From NCBI RefSeq assembly GCF_047654785.1, contig NZ_JASGKQ010000003.1, forward strand, positions 434,001-498,000: 64,000 nt of DNA, written 5' to 3'. Origin of the DNA: Pelomonas sp047654785. Lineage in GTDB: Bacteria > Pseudomonadota > Gammaproteobacteria > Burkholderiales > Burkholderiaceae_C. The first letter of the stretch is position 1; each line of letters begins with the position of its first letter. Positions 17,178 through 25,130 of the stretch are shown in pieces. The notes under the pieces were generated by a model that was given only the letters and a program-made list of their open reading frames with translations, was not told the origin of the DNA and searched no databases. A program made the translations under genes and the position numbers.

Positions 17178-18872
17178 TCAGGTGGGCTGGCCCGCCATCC
17201 AGTCGCGCACGATGTTGGCGACGGCGACGGGGTTGTCGCGCGCCATCGCGCGGGCCCGGTCCAGCTTGTCGTTGTGCAGCGGCGCTTCCAGCTTGGGCAT
17301 GCCGTCGGTGGCGGGCAGCAGCTCGGCGTCGTCGACGATCTCGTCCACCGTGTCCGGCTTTTCCTCCGGCTTGGGCGGCGCGGCGGCCTTGATGGCCGGG
17401 CGGATCAGGCCGAACACGGCGATCAGCGCGATGGCGACGAAGGCGAACGGCATCGCGGCGGTGCGCAGCAGCTCGCCCAGCCAGGGCTGCTGCCACAGCG
17501 GCAGGTCGGCGGGCTCGGACTTGTCCTGCACGAAGGGCGCGCTGACGACCTTGACGGAGTCGCCGCGCTCGGCGCTGAAGCCCATCGCCTCCTTGACCAG
17601 CTCGGTCAGGCGCTCCACCTCCTCGGCCGGCACGGGCTGGAGGGCGGTCTTGCCCTTGGCGTCGGTCACCGGGCGGTGGTTGACGACGATGGCGGCGTTC
17701 AGCCGCTTGATGCTGCCGACCGCGCCGCGCGTGACGCGCACGGTCTTGTCGACCTCGTAGTTGGTGAACTGCTCGCGGCGGCTGTTGACGCCCGCGGCGC
17801 CGCCCTGGGCGGCCTGCAGCGGCGCGCTGGCGCCGTTGATCGGCGCGGTGGCCGGCACGGGCGGCTGGTTGGTGGCCGCGCCCGGCACGCCGGTGGGCAG
17901 CGGGTTGCCGGCGGTGCTGGACTCGTTGTTCAGGCTGGAGCGCACCGTGGCCTGCGCGTTCGGGCCCTGGTTGGGGCGGTACTCCTCGGCGGTGGCCTCG
18001 GTCTGCGAGAAGTCCACGTCGGCGGTGACGGTGGAGCGCAGGTTGTCGCGGCCGACGACGGGCTCCAGCAGCTCGAAGATGCGCTTGTTCAGGCCGGCCT
18101 CGACCTGCTGCTTGTACTGCAGCTGCTGGCCGTCCAGGCCGGTGGCGGCGTCGGCGCCGGTCTGCGAGATCAGCGCGCCGGTCTGGTCCAGCACGCTGAC
18201 GGCCTTGGGCGCCAGCTCCGGCACGCTGGACGACACCAGGTGCACGATGCCGGCGATCTGCGCGCGGTCCAGCATGCGGCCGCCGCGCAGCGTCAGCATG
18301 ACGCTGGCGCTGGGCTTCTGCTGCTCGCGGAAGAAGCCGTTCTGCTGCGGGATGGCCAGGTGCACGCGCGCGTCGGCCACGTCGGACATCGCGGTGATGG
18401 TGCGCGTCAGCTCGCCCTCCAGCGCGCGCTGGAAGTTCAGCCGCTCGTTGAACTGCGTCTGGCCGATGGAGGACTTGTCCATCAGCTCGAAGCCCACCGC
18501 GTTGCCGTTGCCGCCCTTGGGCAGGCCCTGGGCGGCGAGCTTCATGCGCAGCTCGTAGACCTGGCCGGCCGGCACGAGCAGGGTGCCGCCGGCCTCGTGC
18601 CTGTAGGGCACCTGCAGGGCCGACAGCTGGGCGATGACGGCGCCGCCGTCCTTGTCCGACAGGCCGGTGAACAGCGGCCGGTAGTCGCCCTGGGCCGACC
18701 ACAGCGTGACGGCCAGCACCGCGCCGGCCAGCGCCAGCAGGCCGGCGCCCATCGACAGCTTGCTGCGCAGCGGCAGGCCGCCCAGGCGCTGCACGAAGCC
18801 GGGTTCGGCGGCGGGCACCGGGGCGACCAGGGCCGGGGCAGCGGCGGCGGGAGCGGTCAGGGCGTTGTCCAT
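17178..18872 (-). CDS. fliF: Flagellar MS-ring protein FliF
   Basis: 564 residues. Two membrane helices (about 34-56 and 465-485) flank a periplasmic ring-building region with YRPLFTGLSDKDGGAVIAQL and RALEGELTRTI; the C-terminal cytoplasmic tail (about 545-564, ANIVRDWMAG) is the FliG-binding part. First gene of the minus-strand fliF-R operon; the 162-base gap to divergent fliE should hold promoters for both, but no clear sigma-28 or sigma-54 box is readable there, so FlhDC-dependent sigma-70 transcription is the default inference. Confidence 0.97.
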   Translation of the reverse strand: MDNALTAPAAAAPALVAPVPAAEPGFVQRLGGLPLRSKLSMGAGLLALAGAVLAVTLWSAQGDYRPLFTGLSDKDGGAVIAQLSALQVPYRHEAGGTLLVPAGQVYELRMKLAAQGLPKGGNGNAVGFELMDKSSIGQTQFNERLNFQRALEGELTRTITAMSDVADARVHLAIPQQNGFFREQQKPSASVMLTLRGGRMLDRAQIAGIVHLVSSSVPELAPKAVSVLDQTGALISQTGADAATGLDGQQLQYKQQVEAGLNKRIFELLEPVVGRDNLRSTVTADVDFSQTEATAEEYRPNQGPNAQATVRSSLNNESSTAGNPLPTGVPGAATNQPPVPATAPINGASAPLQAAQGGAAGVNSRREQFTNYEVDKTVRVTRGAVGSIKRLNAAIVVNHRPVTDAKGKTALQPVPAEEVERLTELVKEAMGFSAERGDSVKVVSAPFVQDKSEPADLPLWQQPWLGELLRTAAMPFAFVAIALIAVFGLIRPAIKAAAPPKPEEKPDTVDEIVDDAELLPATDGMPKLEAPLHNDKLDRARAMARDNPVAVANIVRDWMAGQPT

Positions 18873-19034
18873 GGGAGCGGGCGGAGGCGGGAGGCGGAGG
18901 CGCAGCGGGGGCCGGACGTGCGGCGATGGCGCAAATTATTCGTGCCGGCCCCCTCGGGAAAGCGCCGAAGTAGCCGGCCGCGCCCGTGCATCTCCGCGCT
19001 TTGCCGGCGCCGCCCGCTGCCACAGTGCGGCCCC

Positions 19035-19361
19035 ATGGACATGAAGCTGCGCCCCTTCGACTTCGCCCAGGCCGCCGCCCGCGCGGGGCTGGCGGTCAAC
19101 GGCACGCCGCTGGCGGCCAAGCCGGCCGCCGCCGGCGGGGCCAGCTTCGGCGACGCGATGGCGCAGGCGCTCAAGAGCGTCAGCGCCCAGCAGCAGGAGA
19201 CGGCGCGGCTGCAGCGGGAGCTGCAGCTGGACAACCCGACCGTGAGCCTGGAGGAGACCATGGTCGCCATGCAGAAGTCGCAGATCGGCTTCCAGGCGAC
19301 GCTGCAGGTGCGCAACCGGCTCGTGTCGGCCTACTCCGAGATCATGAACATGCAGGTCTGA
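19035..19361 (+). CDS. fliE: Flagellar hook-basal body adaptor FliE
   Basis: 108 residues, ending in the conserved VRNRLVSAYSEIMNMQV, with ETMVAMQKSQIGFQATLQ before it. FliE joins the MS-ring to the rod and is among the first exported proteins. Transcribed divergently from fliF. The ATG at 19035 (MDMKLRPFDF) is followed by a second ATG two codons on; either could be used. Confidence 0.95.
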   Translation: MDMKLRPFDFAQAAARAGLAVNGTPLAAKPAAAGGASFGDAMAQALKSVSAQQQETARLQRELQLDNPTVSLEETMVAMQKSQIGFQATLQVRNRLVSAYSEIMNMQV

Positions 19362-19366
19362 GCCGG

Positions 19367-20149
19367 TCAGGCAATGCCGGCCTGCTGCAGGACGGGCTGC
19401 CAGCGTTGCGCCAGCCGCTTGAAGCCTGCGGGCCGGGGATGCAGCTCATTGGCCCAGTCCGCCGGCTTCAGCGTGCCGCGCAGGTCCACCAGGTGCAGCA
19501 CGCCGGGAAACCTGGCCCGCAGCGCCAGCAGTTCCTGCCAATAGCCGTCGATGCAGTGGTTGACGACCTCCTGGTGCAGCGCCACCGGTACCCCGCAGAG
19601 GTCCATCGGCACTTTCAGCCACTGGCCCAGGCCCAGGAATCCCCGGCCATTGGGATTGGCGTAGTCGTAGCCATGGACGAAGACCGGCGTGCCGGGGATC
19701 TTCTGCTGAACCAGGGTGATGACGCGCGCGAGGGCCGTGGTCACCTTGCTGAACAACGCCGCCGGCTCGCCCGGCTGGAAACACTGCCGGGCCTGGGTGG
19801 CTGACGAGCAGTCGGGCTGCAGCAGCGGCACGAAGTCGTCCGGTCCGGCGAGGTCGTTGCCGCCGCCGGACAGGAACACGGCCTGGATGGTGTTCCCGTA
19901 GCCCCGGGTCCGGTCCAGGTCCCATGCCATCTGCGACCAGATCGGCTCGGTGACGAAGTCGGAGGCTTCGGCGCCGTTGGCGCCGCGCACCAGCATGATG
20001 TGCTGGCGCCGCTGGTTCAGGATGGGATGCAGCGTGAGCGGCAGGTTGCCCTTGAGGTACCAGAACCAGGAGTCGCCAATGGCGAGGACGGTGGGAAAGA
20101 CGTTGTGTCGCGCCAGGTCCTGCTCGTTCCACACGGGGCCTTTGATCAT
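19367..20149 (-). CDS. SGNH/GDSL-type hydrolase
   Basis: A 260-residue predicted esterase/lipase-like hydrolase. Block I is AIGDSWFWY with nucleophile Ser27; block II Gly is in RGANGAEA; block III is SGGGND with Asn98; block V is NELHPRPAGF with His237. The usual catalytic Asp three residues before His is Asn234 here, next to Glu235. No signal peptide is visible, so it appears cytoplasmic. The substrate is unknown; the neighbours (flagellar genes) do not define it. It converges on fliE with 5 bases between the stops. Confidence 0.8.
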   Translation of the reverse strand: MIKGPVWNEQDLARHNVFPTVLAIGDSWFWYLKGNLPLTLHPILNQRRQHIMLVRGANGAEASDFVTEPIWSQMAWDLDRTRGYGNTIQAVFLSGGGNDLAGPDDFVPLLQPDCSSATQARQCFQPGEPAALFSKVTTALARVITLVQQKIPGTPVFVHGYDYANPNGRGFLGLGQWLKVPMDLCGVPVALHQEVVNHCIDGYWQELLALRARFPGVLHLVDLRGTLKPADWANELHPRPAGFKRLAQRWQPVLQQAGIA

Positions 20150-20230
20150 GGTCGTCTCCTCGGGTTGCGGCTGCGGTGCGAGGAATTCTGCAGAGCCGTG
20201 CCGCCGGCCGCCTCCCCAAGCCTGGGGTGT

Positions 20231-20719
20231 TCAGCAGCCGCCGGATTTCCGCGCGTCGCTGCCGCAGATCTGCGGCCGGCCCAACGGGTTCAGGTCCACG
20301 TGCAGCTGCTGGTGGCGGGTGTTGGACAGGCCGATGCGCGTCCAGCCCAGGGCGTTGCCCTTGCCGGCTTCGAAGGTGACGCCCTGGCCGGCCTGCAGCA
20401 GCAGCTGGGGGTGGTCCTGCGACGACACGCCGCCGAGCTCGCAGCGCGGCTGGCCGGTGGCGCAGTCGCAGGCGGCCTGGCGACTCAGACCCCAGCACCA
20501 CTGCGGGCCGCTGTGGAAGCTGACGTGCACGTTGCGGCCGTCACCGATGCTCAGCGTGCGGGCGCGGCGCAGGTCCTGCTCCAGCAGCTCGGCCGCGTGG
20601 CGCAACTTCTGGCGGGCCAGGTAGTCGCTGTAGTTGGGCACGGCGGCGGCCAGCAGGATGCCGATCACCGCCAGCGTGATGGCGGCCTCCAGCAGCGTGA
20701 AGCCGCAGGTGCGGTTCAC
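20231..20719 (-). CDS. Type IV pilin-like protein, GspH/FimT family
   Basis: 162 residues beginning with a class III prepilin leader: short MNRTCG, cleavage before Phe, then FTLLEAAITLAVIGILLAAA with Glu5 of the mature form. The globular part carries cysteines (CWG, CDC, CEL, CGS, terminal C) that could form disulfides. Minor pseudopilins of this kind prime pilus or type II secretion assembly. No other pilus gene is nearby, so it is an orphan within a flagellar region. Confidence 0.88.
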   Translation of the reverse strand: MNRTCGFTLLEAAITLAVIGILLAAAVPNYSDYLARQKLRHAAELLEQDLRRARTLSIGDGRNVHVSFHSGPQWCWGLSRQAACDCATGQPRCELGGVSSQDHPQLLLQAGQGVTFEAGKGNALGWTRIGLSNTRHQQLHVDLNPLGRPQICGSDARKSGGC

Positions 20720-20738
20720 TGGCGCCCCCTCCGGCCTG

Positions 20739-20797
20739 CGGCCTGTCCCCCCGAGGGGGCGCGAGCTTGCTTGGGACGGCCCGGCGCGGCGCTCATG
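20739..20797. repeat. Intergenic GC-rich repeat, short copy
   Basis: Contains CCCCCCGAGGGGG and then GCTTGGGACGGCCCGGCGC. The same two blocks occur in longer form at 40.83-40.96 kb and 53.06-53.15 kb, each time between two genes. Function unknown. Confidence 0.65.
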
Positions 20798-21539
20798 TAT
20801 CGAGCTTCAGCAGCCGGCGGCGCTTCTGCGTCTGGTCCACGTAGATCTGCAGCGCGCGGCTGGCCGCGGCGTCCAGGTCGACGAAGGCGCAGCCCAGTTG
20901 CAGCAGGCCGTCGGCGTCGCCCGCGACGGGGCTGGCGTGGTGCGGCAGCAGCGCGATGCCCAGCGAAGTCATGCGGTCCAGCTCCAGCACCAGGCCGGGG
21001 GTGGCCTGGCCGATCGGGAGCCGGGCCAGCAGCGGCTCGGCGTCGGGCGGCAGCGCCAGGGCCAGTCCGCCGATGCTGATGTCCAGCACGCGCAGCGCGC
21101 GGGCCGGCTGGCCGCCGCTGCCGGGCAGCGCGACGCGCGGGTAGAGGCTGCCGGCCGGCTGCACGCGGAAGGCCTGGCGGCGCTGGAAGCGGTACAGCCG
21201 CTGCGGCAGCGGGCTGCGCAGCACGGCGCCCTGTTCGCCGCTGACGAGCACGGCGCCGTCCAGTTCGAACTGCAGCTTGATGGTGCCGAGGTAGGCCACG
21301 GCGGTGATCTCGCCGCCGGCCACCAGCGCCTGGCTGACGCCCTCGGGGTCGAGGCCCAGTTCCAGCCCCAGCACGTCGGCCGCGGCGTCCAGCGCGGCGA
21401 TGCGGCAGGTCAGGCTGTGGCCGGGCGGGCCGTTGAGCAGCACGGTCGCGTTCTCGCGCTGCAGCTGTTGCAGGTAGGCGGCGATTTCGGCGCTGGCGGC
21501 GACGCGGAATTCCTCGGGAGCGGCTTCTGGGGCGGTCAT
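20793..21539 (-). CDS. ycgR: Flagellar brake protein YcgR (PilZ, c-di-GMP receptor)
   Basis: 248 residues: N-terminal YcgR domain (about 10-115) and C-terminal PilZ domain. The c-di-GMP binding motifs are visible: RRQAFR (RxxxR type) at the domain junction and DISIGGLAL ((D/N)xSxxG). When bound to c-di-GMP such proteins slow the motor through FliG/MotA. It lies just upstream of the filament genes and complements the GGDEF/EAL proteins at 55-59 kb. Confidence 0.92.
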   Translation of the reverse strand: MTAPEAAPEEFRVAASAEIAAYLQQLQRENATVLLNGPPGHSLTCRIAALDAAADVLGLELGLDPEGVSQALVAGGEITAVAYLGTIKLQFELDGAVLVSGEQGAVLRSPLPQRLYRFQRRQAFRVQPAGSLYPRVALPGSGGQPARALRVLDISIGGLALALPPDAEPLLARLPIGQATPGLVLELDRMTSLGIALLPHHASPVAGDADGLLQLGCAFVDLDAAASRALQIYVDQTQKRRRLLKLDT

Positions 21540-21571
21540 GCGGGGATGGTAGCCGCGGGCCGCGGCGGCGC

Positions 21572-21871
21572 TCAGTGCACGGTGCGGTGCTGGCCGTGGA
21601 GCAGGTGGTCCAGGTCTTCCAGCCAGGGCTCGGCGAGGTGGCGGATCTCGGCGTCGTTCAGCAGGATGCGCTGCATGAGGCGCGTCTTCAGCTTGGATTC
21701 GCCCGGGGCCAGCGAGCGCTCGTGCGCGGCCGCCTTGAGCTGCGAGATCAGCAGCACGCAGGCGCCTTCGAGCTTGACGACTTCATCCCAGTTGCCGGTG
21801 CGGGCGGCCGACAGCATGTCGGCGCTGGCGCGTTCGATGGCTTCGTAGTAGTTGATCAGCTGGGTGTTCAT
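21572..21871 (-). CDS. fliT: FliT-like flagellar chaperone
   Basis: 99-residue helical protein (MNTQLINYYEAIERASADML; EAEIRHL-like DAEIRHLAEPWLEDL) of FliT size. It is placed directly after fliS (15 bases) and downstream of fliD. FliT is the FliD chaperone and, in enterobacteria, an FlhDC antagonist. Similarity to enteric FliT is weak, so context supports the name. Confidence 0.82.
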   Translation of the reverse strand: MNTQLINYYEAIERASADMLSAARTGNWDEVVKLEGACVLLISQLKAAAHERSLAPGESKLKTRLMQRILLNDAEIRHLAEPWLEDLDHLLHGQHRTVH

Positions 21872-21886
21872 GGCGTGCTCCGGGAG

Positions 21887-22333
21887 TCAGGCGGCGCGTT
21901 GCGCGGCGACGGGGGCGGCGGCCGGGGAGCCGGCGATGCCCTGCCAGGCGTCCTGGATGGGGGCGAGCAGGCGGCGGCATTCCTCGATGGCGGCGGCGTC
22001 GCTGCGCAGGTTGGCCTGGGTCAGCCGCGTGCAGATGTAGGCGTAGAGGTCGCGCAGGTCGGCCGCCACCTGGCCGCCGGCGGGGTCCAGCGCGGCGCGC
22101 AGGCCCTCGTCGAAGATGCGCACGGCGCGCTGCAGCTGGCGGGTCTTGAGCTCGACGTCGCGGTTGCGGATGGCCTGGATGGCCTGGCCCATCGCGTCGT
22201 TGGCGCCGTCGAACAGCAGCGAGACCAGGCGGTGCGGGTTGGCCGCCAGCACGTCGGTCTCCAGGCCGACCTTGGCGTAGAGGTTGGCGCTGCCGCCGCG
22301 GGCTGCGAAGGGGGAGGAGGTGGTGCCGTACAT
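21887..22333 (-). CDS. fliS: Flagellin export chaperone FliS
   Basis: 148 residues with the FliS core: NLYAKVGLETDVLAANPHRLVSLLFDGA, followed by helices with RALRIFDEGL-like AVRIFDEGLRAALDP. It binds flagellin before export. A good sigma-28 promoter precedes it (22366-22392). The C-terminal Ala-rich tail (AGSPAAAPVAAQRAA) is longer than usual. Confidence 0.95.
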   Translation of the reverse strand: MYGTTSSPFAARGGSANLYAKVGLETDVLAANPHRLVSLLFDGANDAMGQAIQAIRNRDVELKTRQLQRAVRIFDEGLRAALDPAGGQVAADLRDLYAYICTRLTQANLRSDAAAIEECRRLLAPIQDAWQGIAGSPAAAPVAAQRAA

Positions 22334-22365
22334 GGGGGTGCAGGTGTGGCGTCGTGTTGCCTGTG

Positions 22366-22392
22366 TTTTCGGCGCCTGCGGCGGGGACTTGA
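22366..22392 (-). promoter_or_regulatory. Sigma-28 promoter of fliST
   Basis: Minus strand: TCAAG, 15-base spacer counted after TCAA, then GCCGAAAA (7 of 8 to GCCGATAA). It is 33 bases upstream of the fliS ATG. Confidence 0.75.
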
Positions 22393-22448
22393 GCGCTTGA
22401 AGCGTCGAATTGGCGGGTCGCCACCTGCCGAATTGCCGGCGCCCAATG

Positions 22449-22480
22449 GAAAACGGCGGCCCCCGGGTCGGGAGCCGCCG
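22449..22480 (-). terminator. Terminator after fliD
   Basis: CGGCGGC/GCCGCCG stem with an inner CCCG/CGGG pairing, followed by TTTTCC on the minus strand, 27 bases past the fliD stop. Confidence 0.85.
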
Positions 22481-22507
22481 CTGGCGGGTGCGTTGGGCGC
22501 GCGGGCG

Positions 22508-23953
22508 TCAGCTGCTCTGGTTGTTCAGCATCGACAGCTGCTGCGTCAGGTAGGTGTTCAGGCCGTTGTACTTGCTCATCGTCAGGTCGAGCGCGGAGTA
22601 CTGGGCGCGCAGCCGCTTCTCCATGGAGTCGTTGCGGCTGCTCAGCTCGTCGATGCGCTTGGTGTTGCGGTCGATCTGGGTCTGCAGGCCCTTGCTGCGG
22701 TTGGAGAGGCTGCCGTCGGTGCCGAGCACGCCGTCCACGAAGCCGCGCAGCTTGGTGGCGAAGCCGCTGTTGGCGCCGCTGGCGCTGTCCACGCCCATGA
22801 AGAAGGCCTTGAGCTCGTCCATCTTGCCGTTCAGCGCGTTGTCGAGCTTGGCGCCGGCGGCGCCGAGGTTGCCGTCCTTGCCCGGGTCCAGGCCCAGGTC
22901 GGCCAGCCGGTTGAGGCTGCCGCCCAGCGTGGTCGCGCCGCCGACGATGCTGCGCAGCTGCGAGGCCAGCGAGTTGGCGGTGGAGTCGCCCTGCAGCGCG
23001 CCGGCCGTCTTGCTGGCGTCGTCGTACTTGGTCTGCGTGCGCACCAGCGTGTTGATGGCGTTGTAGGCGCTCGTGAAGTCGCTGATGGCCTTGCGGATGG
23101 CGTCGGTGTCCGACGCGATGCTCAGGCTCACCGGCGGCGTGACCTTGAGCAGCAGGATGTTGAGCCCGTCGATGGTGTTGTTCAGCGCGTTGGTCTCGGA
23201 GCTGATGGGCAGGCCGTTGACCATCGCGCGGGCGTTCACCGCGCGCAGCGACAGCGCCATGCCGCTGGGCAGGCTGGCGCTGTCGTAGGCCAGCTGGGCC
23301 AGGCCGCCGGTGTCGTTGCCGTCGGGCTGGACCTGGATGCTGAAGCCGTTGCTCTCGCCGGTGCTCTTGGACGTGATGGCCAGGCGCGCGCCGCTGGCGT
23401 CCTGGACGATGGAGGCGGTCACGCCGGCGTTGGCGGCATTGAGCTTGTCGCGGATGTCGGTGAGCTTGTCGCTGGCGGCGATGTCGATGCTGACCGCCGC
23501 GCTGCCGGCCTTGGCGGAGAAGCCGGTGGGGTTGTTGCCGCTGTCGTAGGCCCAGGTGCCGAGCTGGAGGGTCAGCGTGCCCGAGCCGAGGGTGGCGTTG
23601 GCGCTGGCCGCGCTGGTGCCCATGGCGATGGACTGCGCCGAGGCCAGCCGCTCCACCTCGACGCTCAGGCTGCCGGCGGCCGGCGTGCCGGAGGCGGCGA
23701 CGCTGACGGCCGAGGCGTCGGCCGAGGTGGCCTTCACGCTGTTCCAGGTGGCGGGATTCGTCAGCTTGGCGGCCGCGTCGCGCAGCGTGGACAGCGATCC
23801 CTTGAGCTGCCCGTAGACCGACAACTGGGTCTCCAGGCCACTGCTCTTTTTCGAGATGTCCTTGATGGGCTGCTGCTGCAACGACATCAGTTTGCTGATC
23901 AGCGAATCGACGTCGATGCCGCTGCCAATGCCGGTTGATGAGATGGTTGCCAT
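22508..23953 (-). CDS. fliD: Flagellar filament cap protein FliD
   Basis: 481 residues. N-terminal IGSGIDVDSLISKLMSLQ is the FliD signature; the C-terminal domain has LRAQYSALDLTMSKYNGLNT and ends LTQQLSMLNNQSS. It caps the growing filament and promotes flagellin folding. It has its own sigma-28 promoter and terminator, so it is a separate transcript from fliST. Confidence 0.97.
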   Translation of the reverse strand: MATISSTGIGSGIDVDSLISKLMSLQQQPIKDISKKSSGLETQLSVYGQLKGSLSTLRDAAAKLTNPATWNSVKATSADASAVSVAASGTPAAGSLSVEVERLASAQSIAMGTSAASANATLGSGTLTLQLGTWAYDSGNNPTGFSAKAGSAAVSIDIAASDKLTDIRDKLNAANAGVTASIVQDASGARLAITSKSTGESNGFSIQVQPDGNDTGGLAQLAYDSASLPSGMALSLRAVNARAMVNGLPISSETNALNNTIDGLNILLLKVTPPVSLSIASDTDAIRKAISDFTSAYNAINTLVRTQTKYDDASKTAGALQGDSTANSLASQLRSIVGGATTLGGSLNRLADLGLDPGKDGNLGAAGAKLDNALNGKMDELKAFFMGVDSASGANSGFATKLRGFVDGVLGTDGSLSNRSKGLQTQIDRNTKRIDELSSRNDSMEKRLRAQYSALDLTMSKYNGLNTYLTQQLSMLNNQSS

Positions 23954-23989
23954 GGCGGACGAATGTAAAAAGGCCGGTAGTCCCTCAGG

Positions 23990-24016
23990 ACATCGGCCGG
24001 GCGGCGGGGAACTTTA
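23990..24016 (-). promoter_or_regulatory. Sigma-28 promoter of fliD
   Basis: Minus strand: TAAAG, 15-base spacer counted after TAAA, then GCCGATGT (6 of 8). The -10 starts about 40 bases from the fliD ATG. Confidence 0.8.
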
Positions 24017-24052
24017 GGCCCCGCGTGTGAAATTTTTGGCGCCGCCGCCGGC

Positions 24053-24072
24053 AAAAAGCCGGAAGCCGGCTC
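24053..24072 (-). terminator. Terminator after flagellin gene 1
   Basis: Stem AGCCGG/CCGGCT immediately at the stop codon, followed by TTTTT on the minus strand. Confidence 0.75.
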
Positions 24073-24940
24073 AACCGCCCCGCAGCAGCGACAGCACCTG
24101 CTGCGGCAACTGGTTGGCCTGGGCGACCATCGCGGTGCCGGCCTGCTGCAGGATCTGGGCGCGGCTGAGGGCGGCGGTCTCGGCCGCGAAGTCGGCGTCC
24201 ATGATGCGGCTGCGCGCGGCGCTCTGGTTCTCGACGGCGACCTGCAGGTTGGAGATCACGGCGTCGAAGCGGTTCTGCGCCGCGCCCAGCACGGCGCGCT
24301 GGCCGCTGATGGTGGTGATGGCCGAGTCGATGTTGCCGATCACCAGGTCGATCGCGGTGCCCAGCGCCGCGCTGCCGATGGTGGCGCGGCCCAGGCCGGT
24401 GTTGTTGGTGCCGGAGACGACGGTGATCGAGGTCTCCGCCGCCATGTTGGCCGTGCCGATGTCGATGCGATCGTTGGTGGTGGTGTTGGCGCCGACCTGG
24501 AAGGTCTGCGTGCCGGCCGCGTCGGCCAGGATGGCCTTGCCGTTGAAGGTGGTGCCCGAGAGCACGCGCTGGATTTCCTTGGCCAGTTCGCCGAATTCCT
24601 GGTCCAGGGACTCGCGGTCGGCATCGGTGTTGGTGGCGTTGCGGGCCTGGACGGCCAGCTCACGCATGCGCTGCAGCGAGTCGGTCACCTTGGACAGCGC
24701 GCCGTCGGCCACCTGGGCCAGCGAGATGCCGTCGTTGGCGTTGCGGATGGCGACGTTGGAGCCGCGCACCTGGGTGTTCATGCGGTCGGCGATGGCCAGG
24801 CCGGCGGCGTCGTCCTTGGCGGAGTTCACGCGCAGGCCGGAGGACAGGCGCTGCATCGCCACGGACAGCGAGGACTGCGAGGCGTTCAGGTTGCGCTGGG
24901 CGTTCAGCGACTGAAGATTGGTGTTGATGGTCTGCGGCAT
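24071..24940 (-). CDS. fliC: Flagellin (paralogue 1)
   Basis: 289 residues; filament subunit exported by the flagellar machinery. The N-terminal D0/D1 (MPQTINTNLQSLNAQRNLNA; SGLRVNSAKDDAAGLAIADR) and C-terminal D1/D0 (MDADFAAETAALSRAQILQQ; ending LPQQVLSLLRGG) are intact. Only about 100 residues lie between, so D2/D3 outer domains are essentially absent. It is the most divergent of three tandem flagellins. The start is the ATG at 24940 (the preceding in-frame codon is GTG). No sigma-28 promoter like those of its neighbours is readable upstream, and a strong terminator separates it from flagellin 2. Confidence 0.97.
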   Translation of the reverse strand: MPQTINTNLQSLNAQRNLNASQSSLSVAMQRLSSGLRVNSAKDDAAGLAIADRMNTQVRGSNVAIRNANDGISLAQVADGALSKVTDSLQRMRELAVQARNATNTDADRESLDQEFGELAKEIQRVLSGTTFNGKAILADAAGTQTFQVGANTTTNDRIDIGTANMAAETSITVVSGTNNTGLGRATIGSAALGTAIDLVIGNIDSAITTISGQRAVLGAAQNRFDAVISNLQVAVENQSAARSRIMDADFAAETAALSRAQILQQAGTAMVAQANQLPQQVLSLLRGG

Positions 24941-25061
24941 CACTCACTCCTAGAGGGCCAGGTCGGCGAGCCGGCGTTGCGGGATGCCAGACTCTGTATG
25001 GAGCGAATTCTGCGAGGGGCCTCGGGCGCCTAAAGCCCGATCAAGCGGGGAAACCACGCCC

Positions 25062-25109
25062 AAACAAAACGCCGCGCCGCGGGCCCGGAAGGGCTGCGGC
25101 GCGGCGCGG
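25062..25109 (-). terminator. Terminator after flagellin gene 2
   Basis: Long GC stem (CGCCGCGCCGC...GCGGCGCGGCG) with AGCCC/GGGC pairing at the top, followed by TTTTGTTT on the minus strand. Confidence 0.9.
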
Positions 25110-25130
25110 ACGGGGGCGGTGGCGCCGGGA

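Noticed and set aside
18900..18945. Sigma-54-like element upstream of fliF (GGCACG...TTTGC on the minus strand)
   Set aside because: Spacing between GG and GC is two bases too long for a sigma-54 promoter, and this organism appears to use FlhDC rather than FleQ.
24941..25061. Search for a sigma-28 promoter before flagellin 1
   Set aside because: No TAAA/TCAA plus GCCGATAA-like pair with 14-17 base spacing was found on the minus strand.
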